Source: Streptomyces noursei
GTDB lineage: Bacteria > Actinomycetota > Actinomycetes > Streptomycetales > Streptomycetaceae
Assembly (NCBI RefSeq): GCF_001646665.1
Contig: NZ_LWBU01000090.1
Location: 7,517 to 71,516, forward strand
DNA: 64,000 nt
Direction: 5' to 3'
Below, piece by piece: positions 24,886 to 31,754 of this stretch (within the stretch, counting starts at the first letter, position 1; every line of letters starts with the position of its first letter). The notes beneath the pieces were generated by a model that saw only the letters and a list, made by a program, of their open reading frames with translations, did no database searches and was not told the DNA's origin. A program made the translations under genes and the position numbers.

Positions 24886-26019
24886 CTACAGCCAGCCGTT
24901 GCGCTTCAGGGTGCGGTGGATGGCGAAGCAGATGCCGATGATCCCGGTGAGGACCATGGGGTAGCCGTACTTCCAGTGCAGCTCCGGCATGTGGTCGAAG
25001 TTCATGCCGTACACCCCGCAGACCGCGGTGGGCACGGCCACGATCGCCGCCCACGAGGTGATCTTGCGCATGTCCTCGTTCTGCGCCACCGTCGCCTGCG
25101 CCAGGTTCGCCTGGAGGATGGAGTTCAGCAGTTCGTCGAAGCCGATGACCTGCTCCTGGACCCGCGCCAGGTGGTCGGCGACGTCCCGGAAGTACTTCTG
25201 GATGTCCGGGTCCACCAGCCGCATGGGCCGCTCGCTCAGCAGCTGCATCGGCCGCAGCAGCGGCGACACCGCCCGCTTGAACTCCAGTACCTCGCGCTTG
25301 AGCTGGTAGATGCGCCCGGTGTCGGTGCCGCGCGTGGAGCCCTTGGTGGGCGGCGAGAAGACGTCGATCTCGATCTGGTCGATGTCGATCTGCACCGCGT
25401 CGGCGACCGCGATGTAGCCGTCCACCACGTGGTCGGCGATCGCGTGCAGCACCGCCGAGGGGCCCTTGCCCAGCAGCTCCGGCTCACCCTCCATGCGGTG
25501 GCGCAGGTTGCGCAGCGAACCCTGCCCGCCGTGCCGGACGGTGATGACGAAGTCCCGGCCGGTGAAGCACATCACCTCACCGGTCTCCACGACCTCGCTG
25601 GTGGCGGTCAGCTCGGCGTGGTCGACGTAGTGGATGGTCTTGAAGACGGTGAACAGCGTGTCGTCGTACCGCTCCAGCTTCGGCCGCTGGTGGGCGTGGA
25701 CCGCGTCCTCCACGGCCAGCGGGTGGAGCCCGAACTCCGCGGCGATACCGGCGAATTCGGCCTCCGTCGGCTCGTGCAGGCCGATCCAGGCGAAGCCGCC
25801 GCCCTCCCGTACCTGCCGCATCGCCTCGCGCGGCGTGAGGCAGGCGTCGCTGGCGTCGTCCTTCAGCCGGCGGCCGTCGCGGTAGACGGCGCAGTCCACC
25901 ACGGCGGTGGAGGTGGAGGGGTCCCGGGTCGCGTCGTACGAGTTGTACGTGTTGTAGGGGGCACTGCTCTTGCGCAGGGACGGGCGGACCGCTGCGCGCA
26001 GGTCACGGATCATCGACAT
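24886..26019 (-). CDS. corA: CorA-family magnesium/cobalt transporter
   Basis: A 377-residue CorA. A long cytosolic alpha/beta domain and stalk helix (residues about 1-310) precede two C-terminal membrane helices; the pore signature GMN is present in YGMNFDHMPELHWKYG, and the second helix VLTGIIGICFAIHRTL leads to a basic C-terminus. CorA forms pentamers gated by cytosolic magnesium. The ATG at 26019 has AAGGAG eight bases upstream. The 472-bp gap in front of it holds strong RNA-like structure on this strand, listed separately. Confidence 0.94.
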   Translation of the reverse strand: MSMIRDLRAAVRPSLRKSSAPYNTYNSYDATRDPSTSTAVVDCAVYRDGRRLKDDASDACLTPREAMRQVREGGGFAWIGLHEPTEAEFAGIAAEFGLHPLAVEDAVHAHQRPKLERYDDTLFTVFKTIHYVDHAELTATSEVVETGEVMCFTGRDFVITVRHGGQGSLRNLRHRMEGEPELLGKGPSAVLHAIADHVVDGYIAVADAVQIDIDQIEIDVFSPPTKGSTRGTDTGRIYQLKREVLEFKRAVSPLLRPMQLLSERPMRLVDPDIQKYFRDVADHLARVQEQVIGFDELLNSILQANLAQATVAQNEDMRKITSWAAIVAVPTAVCGVYGMNFDHMPELHWKYGYPMVLTGIIGICFAIHRTLKRNGWL

Positions 26020-26180
26020 GGCTGGCTCCTTCACGGAGAGGCCGTCGCGGGGCGTGGCACAGCCCGGAATGAGGACGTGGCGTTCCTTACGTCCGCAAAG
26101 CGGGCGGCACCGCGGGATCGCGGTGACGGCGTTCGCTACAGACAGGCAAAACGGTGTGCTCTTCCGTCGTGCGAATGGCC

Positions 26181-26246
26181 GTGACCTCACTTCGACGCTC
26201 CACGTGGACGAGCGCGAGCGGGCGGCTGAGATGCCTCTCAGGTCAC
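26181..26246 (-). ncRNA. Candidate structured three-way-junction element in the corA leader
   Basis: Lying 162-227 bases upstream of the corA start, this 66-base stretch folds as a closing stem (26181-26185 with 26242-26246, extendable to 7 pairs), a six-pair hairpin with a four-base loop (26226-26231 with 26236-26241) and a five-pair hairpin (26196-26200 with 26210-26214). The layout is that of a small three-way-junction regulatory RNA. It does not match the M-box or any riboswitch consensus I know. The strand is assigned by the position before corA; the hairpins exist on either strand. Confidence 0.35.
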
Positions 26247-26349
26247 AGAGAAAAGCCGCGGGCGGAAGAGCGGTTGGTACTGCACGGTCGACTTCGATCC
26301 ACCGCAGCCCCACCTCCTCCGGCCGGTCCCCCGTAAGGGATGACGTGTT

Positions 26350-26411
26350 GTCGGGACGGGGGAGCGACTCCCCGGCTTCAGCCCGGAGTCCTCCCGGCGT
26401 GCTGTCCCGAC
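26350..26411 (-). promoter_or_regulatory. Second structured element between corA and the SUFU gene
   Basis: An eight-pair stem (26350-26357 with 26404-26411) encloses a six-pair hairpin (26359-26364 with 26368-26373), a GGC-TTCA-GCC hairpin (26374-26383) and further GGA/TCC pairing. On the minus strand it would be near the 5' end of a long corA leader; on the plus strand it lies about 80 bases before the SUFU start. Either a leader RNA for corA or an upstream terminator is possible. The remainder of the 26020-26491 gap has no credible ORF. Confidence 0.35.
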
Positions 26412-26458
26412 CAGCAGACGGCCAACACTATCAGCCGACCGGGAGTCAATCCCTTACT

Positions 26459-26485
26459 TTGCCCGTTCGATACGCGCTCTATGCT
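26459..26485 (+). promoter_or_regulatory. Candidate promoter of the SUFU-domain gene
   Basis: TATGCT at 26480-26485 ends six bases before the ATG at 26492, which is the spacing expected for a leaderless transcript; TTGCCC at 26459-26464 could be the -35, with a short 15-base spacer. No Shine-Dalgarno sequence precedes the ATG. Confidence 0.4.
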
Positions 26486-26491
26486 CCCCGC

Positions 26492-27082
26492 ATGGGAGAA
26501 GTTCTTGCTCTGGTCGAGGCCCGGTTGCGTACCGCCCTCGGTGAACCGGACGCGCGCGCCGCGGTGACCTTCCTGGGCACCGACCGCATCGAGGTCCTCC
26601 GCTTCCCGGACGCCGCTCTCGGCCTGGTGAGGTACGCCACCCTCGGCATGTCGGCCCAGCCGATGACCGACCCGACCGCCGCGCTCGCCGACCCGGTGAA
26701 GGGCCCGCGCGCGGAGCTCCTGCTGTCGGTACGGGCGGGGCTCGCCGACACCGACAAGGCGCTGCGGCCGCTGGCCGTGCTCGCCGCCTCGCCGCAGGTC
26801 GAGGGCGTGGTCGTGGCGCCGGGCGCGTCCCTGGACACCGGCGAACCCCTGTGGCCCGGGGCGCCGTTCACCTCGGTGCTGGTCGCGGAGGCGGGCGGTC
26901 TGGTCGAGGACCTGGACCTGGACGCGCCGATGGACCCGGTGCGGTTCCTGCCGCTGCTGCCGATGACGCCCAACGAGGCGGCGTGGAAGCGGGTGCACGG
27001 CGCGCAGGCGCTCCAGGAGCGGTGGCTGGCGGCGGGCACGGACCTGCGGGACCCGCTGCGCGGGTCGGTGGACCTCGGCTGA
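26492..27082 (+). CDS. Suppressor-of-fused (SUFU) domain protein
   Basis: A 196-residue soluble protein resembling the bacterial SUFU domain family: VEARLRTAL at the start, then strands FLGTDRIEVLRFPDAAL and RAELLLSVRAGL, and near the C-terminus the family-like FLPLLPMTPNEAAWKRVHG. In animals SUFU binds Gli factors; in bacteria the role is unknown, with some members serving as toxin-immunity proteins. None of the neighbours looks like a toxin. The ATG at 26492 lacks a ribosome site but follows a -10-like hexamer. A long in-frame upstream extension has no sign of translation. Confidence 0.75.
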   Translation: MGEVLALVEARLRTALGEPDARAAVTFLGTDRIEVLRFPDAALGLVRYATLGMSAQPMTDPTAALADPVKGPRAELLLSVRAGLADTDKALRPLAVLAASPQVEGVVVAPGASLDTGEPLWPGAPFTSVLVAEAGGLVEDLDLDAPMDPVRFLPLLPMTPNEAAWKRVHGAQALQERWLAAGTDLRDPLRGSVDLG

Positions 27083-27213
27083 CGGCGAGGGCGCCCCGGC
27101 CCGCCGGCGAGGCTCATCGGTGTACGGGGCATCCGGTTCCGCGGCGGAGAACGGCACACCGGAGGGGTGATCGTCCTTGACGGGGCGACGGCCGGGGAGG
27201 ACCGTGGAACCCT

Positions 27214-27852
27214 ATGAGGGGCGAACCCAGTTGCCCGAAGTGTGGAGGCCGGGTCAGGGCGCCGGGTCTCTTTTCCGACTCGTGGCAGTGCGACGTGCAC
27301 GGCGCCGTGCACCCGCTGCAGCCCGTGATCCCGCCCAGCGTCGAGGCGCTCGGCGTCGTCACGCACCGGTCCCAGGTGCCCGTCTGGATGCCCTGGCCGC
27401 TGCCCGTGGGCTGGCTGTTCACCGGTGTCGCGTACGCCGGTGACGACCGCAGCGGCGGCCGGGCGGCCGTCGTCGCCTGCTCGGGCCCCGCACCGCTCGG
27501 CGGCGTGGGCGAGCTGCTGCTGATCGCCGAGGAGCCCGGCGTCGGCCTCGGCGCGCGGTACGCCGGGATCGACGGCGTCGATCCCGGGCCGCACATGTGC
27601 ACCGGCACCCGCCCGCAGTCCAAGGTCCTCGCCGCCGGCCGCCCCACCCCGCTGTGGCACGTCGGGGACGTCCCCGAGGACCGGGCGGTCTTCGCGGGCG
27701 AGGCCAGGGGACTGTGGCTGTGGGCCGTCGTCTGGCCCGAGAAGTCGGGCCTGCTGATGTACGACGAGCTGGTCCTGACCGACCTGCGGGAGGCCGGCTC
27801 GGAGGTGGAGCTGCTGCCGTGCGGCGCGCTGAGCCCCAGGCTGCTGGACTGA
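27214..27852 (+). CDS. Conserved hypothetical protein with N-terminal zinc-ribbon-like motif
   Basis: A 212-residue protein starting MRGEPSCPKCGG, with CPKC at residues 7-10 and CDVH at about 26-29, which together could bind one zinc. The rest is a soluble alpha/beta domain with W-rich strands (MPWPLPVGWLFTGVAY) and a conserved-looking PGPHMCTGTRPQSKV. It may belong to an actinobacterial DUF (DUF6758 comes to mind, not verified). No catalytic motif is visible. It is followed after 76 bp by the PHP gene in the same orientation. GGGGAGG lies about ten bases upstream of the ATG. Confidence 0.75.
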   Translation: MRGEPSCPKCGGRVRAPGLFSDSWQCDVHGAVHPLQPVIPPSVEALGVVTHRSQVPVWMPWPLPVGWLFTGVAYAGDDRSGGRAAVVACSGPAPLGGVGELLLIAEEPGVGLGARYAGIDGVDPGPHMCTGTRPQSKVLAAGRPTPLWHVGDVPEDRAVFAGEARGLWLWAVVWPEKSGLLMYDELVLTDLREAGSEVELLPCGALSPRLLD

Positions 27853-27928
27853 CCGGCGGGAGCCCCGGCGGAACGCCGGTATCCTTCTAGGCGTCCCCCG
27901 TCCGTCCCGAGCCCCGGAGTCCCGCGTC

Positions 27929-28801
27929 GTGCGCATCGACCTGCACACCCACTCCACGGCTTCCGACGGTACGGACACCCCCGCCGAGCTGGTGCGCGCC
28001 GCCGCGGCGGCCGGGCTCGACGTCGTCGCGCTGACCGACCACGACACCACCCGCGGCCACGCCGAGGCGGTGGCCGCGCTGGCGGGCCTCGACCGCGGGA
28101 TGACACTGGTCACAGGCGCCGAGCTGTCCTGCCGGATCGACGGCGTCGGCATGCACATGCTCGCGTACCTCTTCGACCCGGACGAGCCCGAGCTGGCCCG
28201 GGAGCGCGAGCTGGTGCGCGACGACCGCGTCCCGCGCGCCCAGGGCATGGTCGCCCGGCTGCGCGAGCTGGGCGTCCCCGTCACCTGGGAGCGCGTCGCC
28301 GCCATCGCCGGCGACGGTTCCGTCGGGCGGCCGCACATCGCCGAGGCGCTCGTCGAGCTGGGCGTCGTGCCCACCGTCTCCGACGCCTTCACCCCCCAGT
28401 GGCTCGCCGACGGCGGCCGGGCCTACGTCGAGAAGCGCGAGCTCGACCCGTTCACCGCCGTCCGGCTGGTCAAGGCGGCCGGCGGCGTCACCGTCTTCGC
28501 GCACCCCGGCGCCTCCAAGCGCGGCCGCACGGTGCCCGAGCAGGTCATCGCCGAGCTGGCCGCCTGCGGCCTGGACGGCATCGAGGTCGACCACATGGAC
28601 CACGACGAGCCGACGCGCGCCCGGCTGCGCGGGCTCGCCGCCGAGCTGGGCCTGCTGACCACCGGCTCCAGCGACTATCACGGCACCCGCAAGACCTGCC
28701 GCCTCGGCGACTTCACCACCGACCCCGAGATCTACGGGGAGATCACGCGCCGCGCGACCGGCGCGTTCCCGGTGCCGGGCACCGGCGGACGGCGGGCGTA
28801 A
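27929..28801 (+). CDS. PHP-domain metal-dependent phosphoesterase (TrpH/RNase AM-like)
   Basis: A 290-residue PHP protein with all metal-binding motifs: LHTHSTASDG (residues about 4-13), LTDHDTT, GAELSC, FAHPG and TGSSDYHG. Stand-alone members include RNase AM and 3',5'-nucleotide bisphosphate phosphatases, which clear short RNA or pAp. The product is cytosolic. The start is GTG at 27929. The MarC-family gene follows after 53 bp on the same strand. The exact substrate is not readable from the sequence. Confidence 0.88.
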   Translation: MRIDLHTHSTASDGTDTPAELVRAAAAAGLDVVALTDHDTTRGHAEAVAALAGLDRGMTLVTGAELSCRIDGVGMHMLAYLFDPDEPELARERELVRDDRVPRAQGMVARLRELGVPVTWERVAAIAGDGSVGRPHIAEALVELGVVPTVSDAFTPQWLADGGRAYVEKRELDPFTAVRLVKAAGGVTVFAHPGASKRGRTVPEQVIAELAACGLDGIEVDHMDHDEPTRARLRGLAAELGLLTTGSSDYHGTRKTCRLGDFTTDPEIYGEITRRATGAFPVPGTGGRRA

Positions 28802-28854
28802 CCCCGCATCCCGGCACTTTTCTCTGTACGACCCTCTCCCCGCAAGGCCTCACC

Positions 28855-29460
28855 GTGTTCGACGTCGCCGTCTTCGGCTCCCTGTTCCTCACCCTTTTTG
28901 TCATCATGGATCCCCCCGGGATCACCCCGATCTTCCTCGCCCTGACCTCCGGCCGGGCCACCAAGGTGCAGCGCCGGATGGCCTGGCAGGCCGTCGCCGT
29001 CGCCTTCGGCGTGATCACCGTCTTCGGCATCCTCGGCCAGCAGATCCTCGCCTACCTGCACGTCTCCGTCCCCGCGCTGATGATCGCCGGCGGACTGCTC
29101 CTGCTGCTCATCGCCCTCGACCTGCTGACCGGCAAGACCGACGAGCCCAAGCAGACCAAGGACGTCAACGTCGCCCTGGTGCCGCTGGGCATGCCGCTGC
29201 TGGCCGGACCGGGCGCCATCGTCTCCGTGATCCTCGCCGTCCAGCACGCCGAGGGCGTGAGCGGCCAGGTCTCGGTCTGGGCGGCGATCGTCGCCATGCA
29301 CGTCGTGCTGTGGCTGACCATGCGCTACTCGCTGCTGATCATCCGGGTCATCAAGGACGGCGGTGTGGTCCTGGTGACCCGCCTCGCCGGAATGATGCTG
29401 TCGGCGATCGCCGTGCAGCAGATCATCAACGGCGTCACCCAGGTCATCCAGGGGGCGTGA
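28855..29460 (+). CDS. MarC-family integral membrane protein
   Basis: A 201-residue protein with six predicted membrane helices. It begins FDVAVFGSLFLTLFVIMDPPGITPIFLALTSG in outline, with the MarC-typical DPPG near residue 17 and PLLAGPGAI near residue 115. MarC was once linked to multidrug resistance, but that was withdrawn and the family role is unknown; transport of a small molecule is the usual guess. The GTG at 28855 is the only start giving a complete first helix. It is convergent with the 50-residue ORF downstream. Confidence 0.88.
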   Translation: MFDVAVFGSLFLTLFVIMDPPGITPIFLALTSGRATKVQRRMAWQAVAVAFGVITVFGILGQQILAYLHVSVPALMIAGGLLLLLIALDLLTGKTDEPKQTKDVNVALVPLGMPLLAGPGAIVSVILAVQHAEGVSGQVSVWAAIVAMHVVLWLTMRYSLLIIRVIKDGGVVLVTRLAGMMLSAIAVQQIINGVTQVIQGA

Positions 29461-29473
29461 GCCCCGGACGCAC

Positions 29474-29535
29474 TGCGCCCCCGTACGGATTCCGGCGCCC
29501 GTCGTGGGTCGGCCGGAGTCCGCGCGGGGGCGCGG
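29474..29535. terminator. Long imperfect hairpin after the MarC gene
   Basis: Bases 29474-29496 pair with 29512-29535 with about three mismatches or wobble pairs and a 15-base loop. It lies between convergent genes and probably terminates both. Confidence 0.7.
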
Positions 29536-29554
29536 TGTGTCGAGCGTCGTGCCG

Positions 29555-29707
29555 TTACGAGGCCGTGGTGACGGCCGGGCGGATCCAGATGCGCTGGCCG
29601 ATCGAGGCGGCCTGCTGCACGATCCCGTTGACGGAGGCGGCGTCCACGACGGTGCGGTCCACGGGCGTGCCGTCGACGTCGTCGAGTCGCAGAATCTCGA
29701 AGCGCAT
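29555..29707 (-). CDS. Small 50-residue protein of unknown function
   Basis: Fifty codons from ATG to TAA: begins MRFEILRLDDVDG and ends WIRPAVTTAS. A GGGAGAAG site precedes the ATG at proper distance, third-position GC is high, and the composition (alternating strands, then helix DAASVNGIVQQAASIG) looks like a folded domain rather than a chance ORF. The rare TAA stop fits an independent gene. No family is recognised with confidence. It diverges from the NYN-domain gene, sharing an AT-rich 170-bp region. Confidence 0.7.
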   Translation of the reverse strand: MRFEILRLDDVDGTPVDRTVVDAASVNGIVQQAASIGQRIWIRPAVTTAS

Positions 29708-29879
29708 GGGGCTTCTCCCTTCGTCTGAGTTGATCCTCCTGCTGGAGAACTGTGTTCGTACCGGTTCAACGGCTTGTAGGGGGCAAACATTCCCTACGCT
29801 AAAGAAAATTTTCGATCGGCTAAGTATTTGCTGGTGAGTGGTGGCGGGCACCCGCACGGCGGCGGACAATGAGCCCGGT

Positions 29880-30800
29880 ATGAACCACGACCCCGACACC
29901 CCACACACCCCCGGCCTCGCCGATCTCGGCACCCGCCTGGAGCACACCAACGAACTCCTGCGGCGGATGCTGGCCGAGGTGGCCAAGACCCCCTCGACAC
30001 ACGCCATCTTCGTCGACGCCGGTTACGTCCATGCTGCGGCCGGGTTGCTGGTGGCGGGCACCGAGGACCGGCGCTCCTTCGACCTCGACGCGGAAGGGCT
30101 CATCGAGGCCTTCATCGACAAGGCCCGCACGATCTTCGCCGACAGCCGCCTGCTGCGCGTCTACTGGTACGACGGAGCCCGGCGCCGTATCCACACCTCC
30201 GAGCAGCAGGCCATCGCCGAACTCCCCGACGTCAAGGTCCGCCTCGGCAACCTCAACGCCAACAACCAGCAGAAGGGCGTGGACTCCCTCATCCGCTCCG
30301 ACCTGGAGTCGCTCGCCCGCCACCGCGCCATCAGCGACGCCGCGCTGATCGGCGGCGACGAGGACCTCGTCCCGGCGGTCGAGGCGGCCCAGGGGTACGG
30401 CGCCCGTGTCCACCTGTGGGGCATCGAGGCCGCCGAGGGCCGCAACCAGGCCGAGCCGCTGCTCTGGGAGGTCGACAGCACCCGCACCTTCGACCTCGAC
30501 TTCTGCCGCCCCTACGTCACGCGGCGGCCCGTCACCACGTACGAGAGCGAGGGCGAGCCGCCGCCGTCCCGCGACGAGGTGCGGCAGCTGGGCGCGCAGA
30601 TCGCCGCGACCTGGCTGGGCGAGCGGGGCGCCGACGCGCTGGCCGAGCTGCTGCCCGGCCACCCCTACCTGCCCGGCCCGGTCGACCAGGACCTGCTCGT
30701 CGAGGCGGAACGCCGCCTCGGCCGGTCCCTGCGCGGGCACGCCGTGCTGCGGCGCTCCCTGCGCGACGGCTTCTGGCAGCAGCTTCAGTCGCGGCTCTGA
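29880..30800 (+). CDS. NYN-domain (PIN-like) putative ribonuclease
   Basis: A 306-residue soluble protein. The NYN core runs from about residue 40: IFVDAGYVHAAA with the first catalytic aspartate, NNQQKGVDSLIRSDL with the second, and AALIGGDEDLVPAV with the third acidic group. NYN domains are metal-dependent RNA-processing nucleases. A C-terminal 90-residue helical region may bind RNA. I use the ATG at 29880, which matches homologue starts as I recall them; a GTG at 29838 would add 14 residues. The gene's last 16 bp overlap the convergent hydrolase gene. Confidence 0.85.
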   Translation: MNHDPDTPHTPGLADLGTRLEHTNELLRRMLAEVAKTPSTHAIFVDAGYVHAAAGLLVAGTEDRRSFDLDAEGLIEAFIDKARTIFADSRLLRVYWYDGARRRIHTSEQQAIAELPDVKVRLGNLNANNQQKGVDSLIRSDLESLARHRAISDAALIGGDEDLVPAVEAAQGYGARVHLWGIEAAEGRNQAEPLLWEVDSTRTFDLDFCRPYVTRRPVTTYESEGEPPPSRDEVRQLGAQIAATWLGERGADALAELLPGHPYLPGPVDQDLLVEAERRLGRSLRGHAVLRRSLRDGFWQQLQSRL

Positions 30801-31654
30801 CGGTCCCAGAACCGCGCCACCGCCGCCGCCGTCTCCACCGGCCGGTCGGTGTTCGGCGAGTGCTCGGCGCCCTCCACCCGCGTCCGGTGGGCGCCCAGCC
30901 GCTGCGCCATCGCGTCCATGAGCGGCACCGGCCAGGTGTCGTCCCGGACGCCCGAGACGACGTGCACCGGCGGCCGCGGGATCACGGCCGCCAGCTCGTC
31001 GACCCGGTCCGGCTCGACGGTCAGCCGGCGCCCGGTCGCCAGCAGCTGCGCGGGGTTGTGCAGCAGCCAGCGCCGCCGCAGGTCCTCACGGTGACTGCCC
31101 CCCTCCTCCGCGTCCTCCGGCGGGTCGAGGGCGCGCATCGCCTCCCACACCTGCCCCATGGTCATCACCGCCAGCGCGTCGCTCAGCAGCTTGATCTTCT
31201 GTTGCTGGGCCGGCTCGACCTGGGCGGGACCCGACGACATCAGCGTCAGCGTGGCGAACGGCCGGGCGTCCAGCAGAACGGCCGCGCGGGCGATCTGACC
31301 GCCCAGCGAGTGCCCGAGGAGGTGGATCCCGGTACCCCCGAGAGCCGCAGCCTGGGCCAGCACGTCACGCGCCAGCTCCTCCTGGTCGTAGGCCTGCTGG
31401 TCGGCCGGGCCGGGCGTCTCGTACTGCCCGCGGCCGTCCACGGCGACGCTCCGGTAGCCGGCCGCCGCGAGCGGTTCGAGCATGGCGATGAAGTCCTCCT
31501 TGGACCCGGTGTACCCGGGCAGCAGGAGGGCTGTCCCCCTCGGCTCCGTACCGTCGGCGGGCGCCGCGTCCAGCACGGCGAAGTCACCGCGCGACGTGCG
31601 GAGCATGCGGGCACGGGCGCAGGGGGGCGGGGTGAAGGTGGGCGGACGGCTCAT
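30785..31654 (-). CDS. Alpha/beta hydrolase
   Basis: A 289-residue hydrolase. The nucleophile elbow is LLGHSLGGQ with serine at about residue 117, the oxyanion-hole segment is LLPGYTGSKEDF, a likely acid lies in VSGVRDDTW and the histidine in VEGAEHSPN. No signal peptide is seen, so it is cytosolic; the substrate could be an ester, lactone or haloalkane. The ATG at 31654 is preceded by CCTCGTCCC-type sequence without a clear ribosome site. The 3' end overlaps the NYN gene by 16 bp in the opposite direction. Confidence 0.87.
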   Translation of the reverse strand: MSRPPTFTPPPCARARMLRTSRGDFAVLDAAPADGTEPRGTALLLPGYTGSKEDFIAMLEPLAAAGYRSVAVDGRGQYETPGPADQQAYDQEELARDVLAQAAALGGTGIHLLGHSLGGQIARAAVLLDARPFATLTLMSSGPAQVEPAQQQKIKLLSDALAVMTMGQVWEAMRALDPPEDAEEGGSHREDLRRRWLLHNPAQLLATGRRLTVEPDRVDELAAVIPRPPVHVVSGVRDDTWPVPLMDAMAQRLGAHRTRVEGAEHSPNTDRPVETAAAVARFWDRQSRD

Positions 31655-31697
31655 GGGACGAGGCTAGCGGGGACCCGCCGCGGGCGCGGAACACGGC

Positions 31698-31730
31698 GAC
31701 GGCCCCGCCCCGGGAAGGGGAGGGGCCGTC
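31698..31730. terminator. Terminator hairpin after the DEAD-box helicase gene
   Basis: GACGGCCCC at 31698-31706 pairs with GGGGCCGTC at 31722-31730, and an inner CCCC/GGGG extends the stem. It lies just beyond the helicase stop on the minus strand. Confidence 0.65.
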
Positions 31731-31754
31731 ACTCGTGTGCGGGTGCGCCGGTCG

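Noticed and set aside
26226..26241. CTGAGA sequence suggesting a TPP riboswitch
   Set aside because: The rest of the thi-box consensus is missing and the neighbouring gene is a magnesium transporter. The M-box consensus was also looked for and not found.
26425..26449. TTGACT and TAGTGT as a corA promoter on the minus strand
   Set aside because: The hexamers are attractive but only 13 bases apart, too short for a normal sigma-70 type promoter.
25970..26491. In-frame upstream extension of the SUFU protein
   Set aside because: It would run through the structured gap without a ribosome site and adds no domain.
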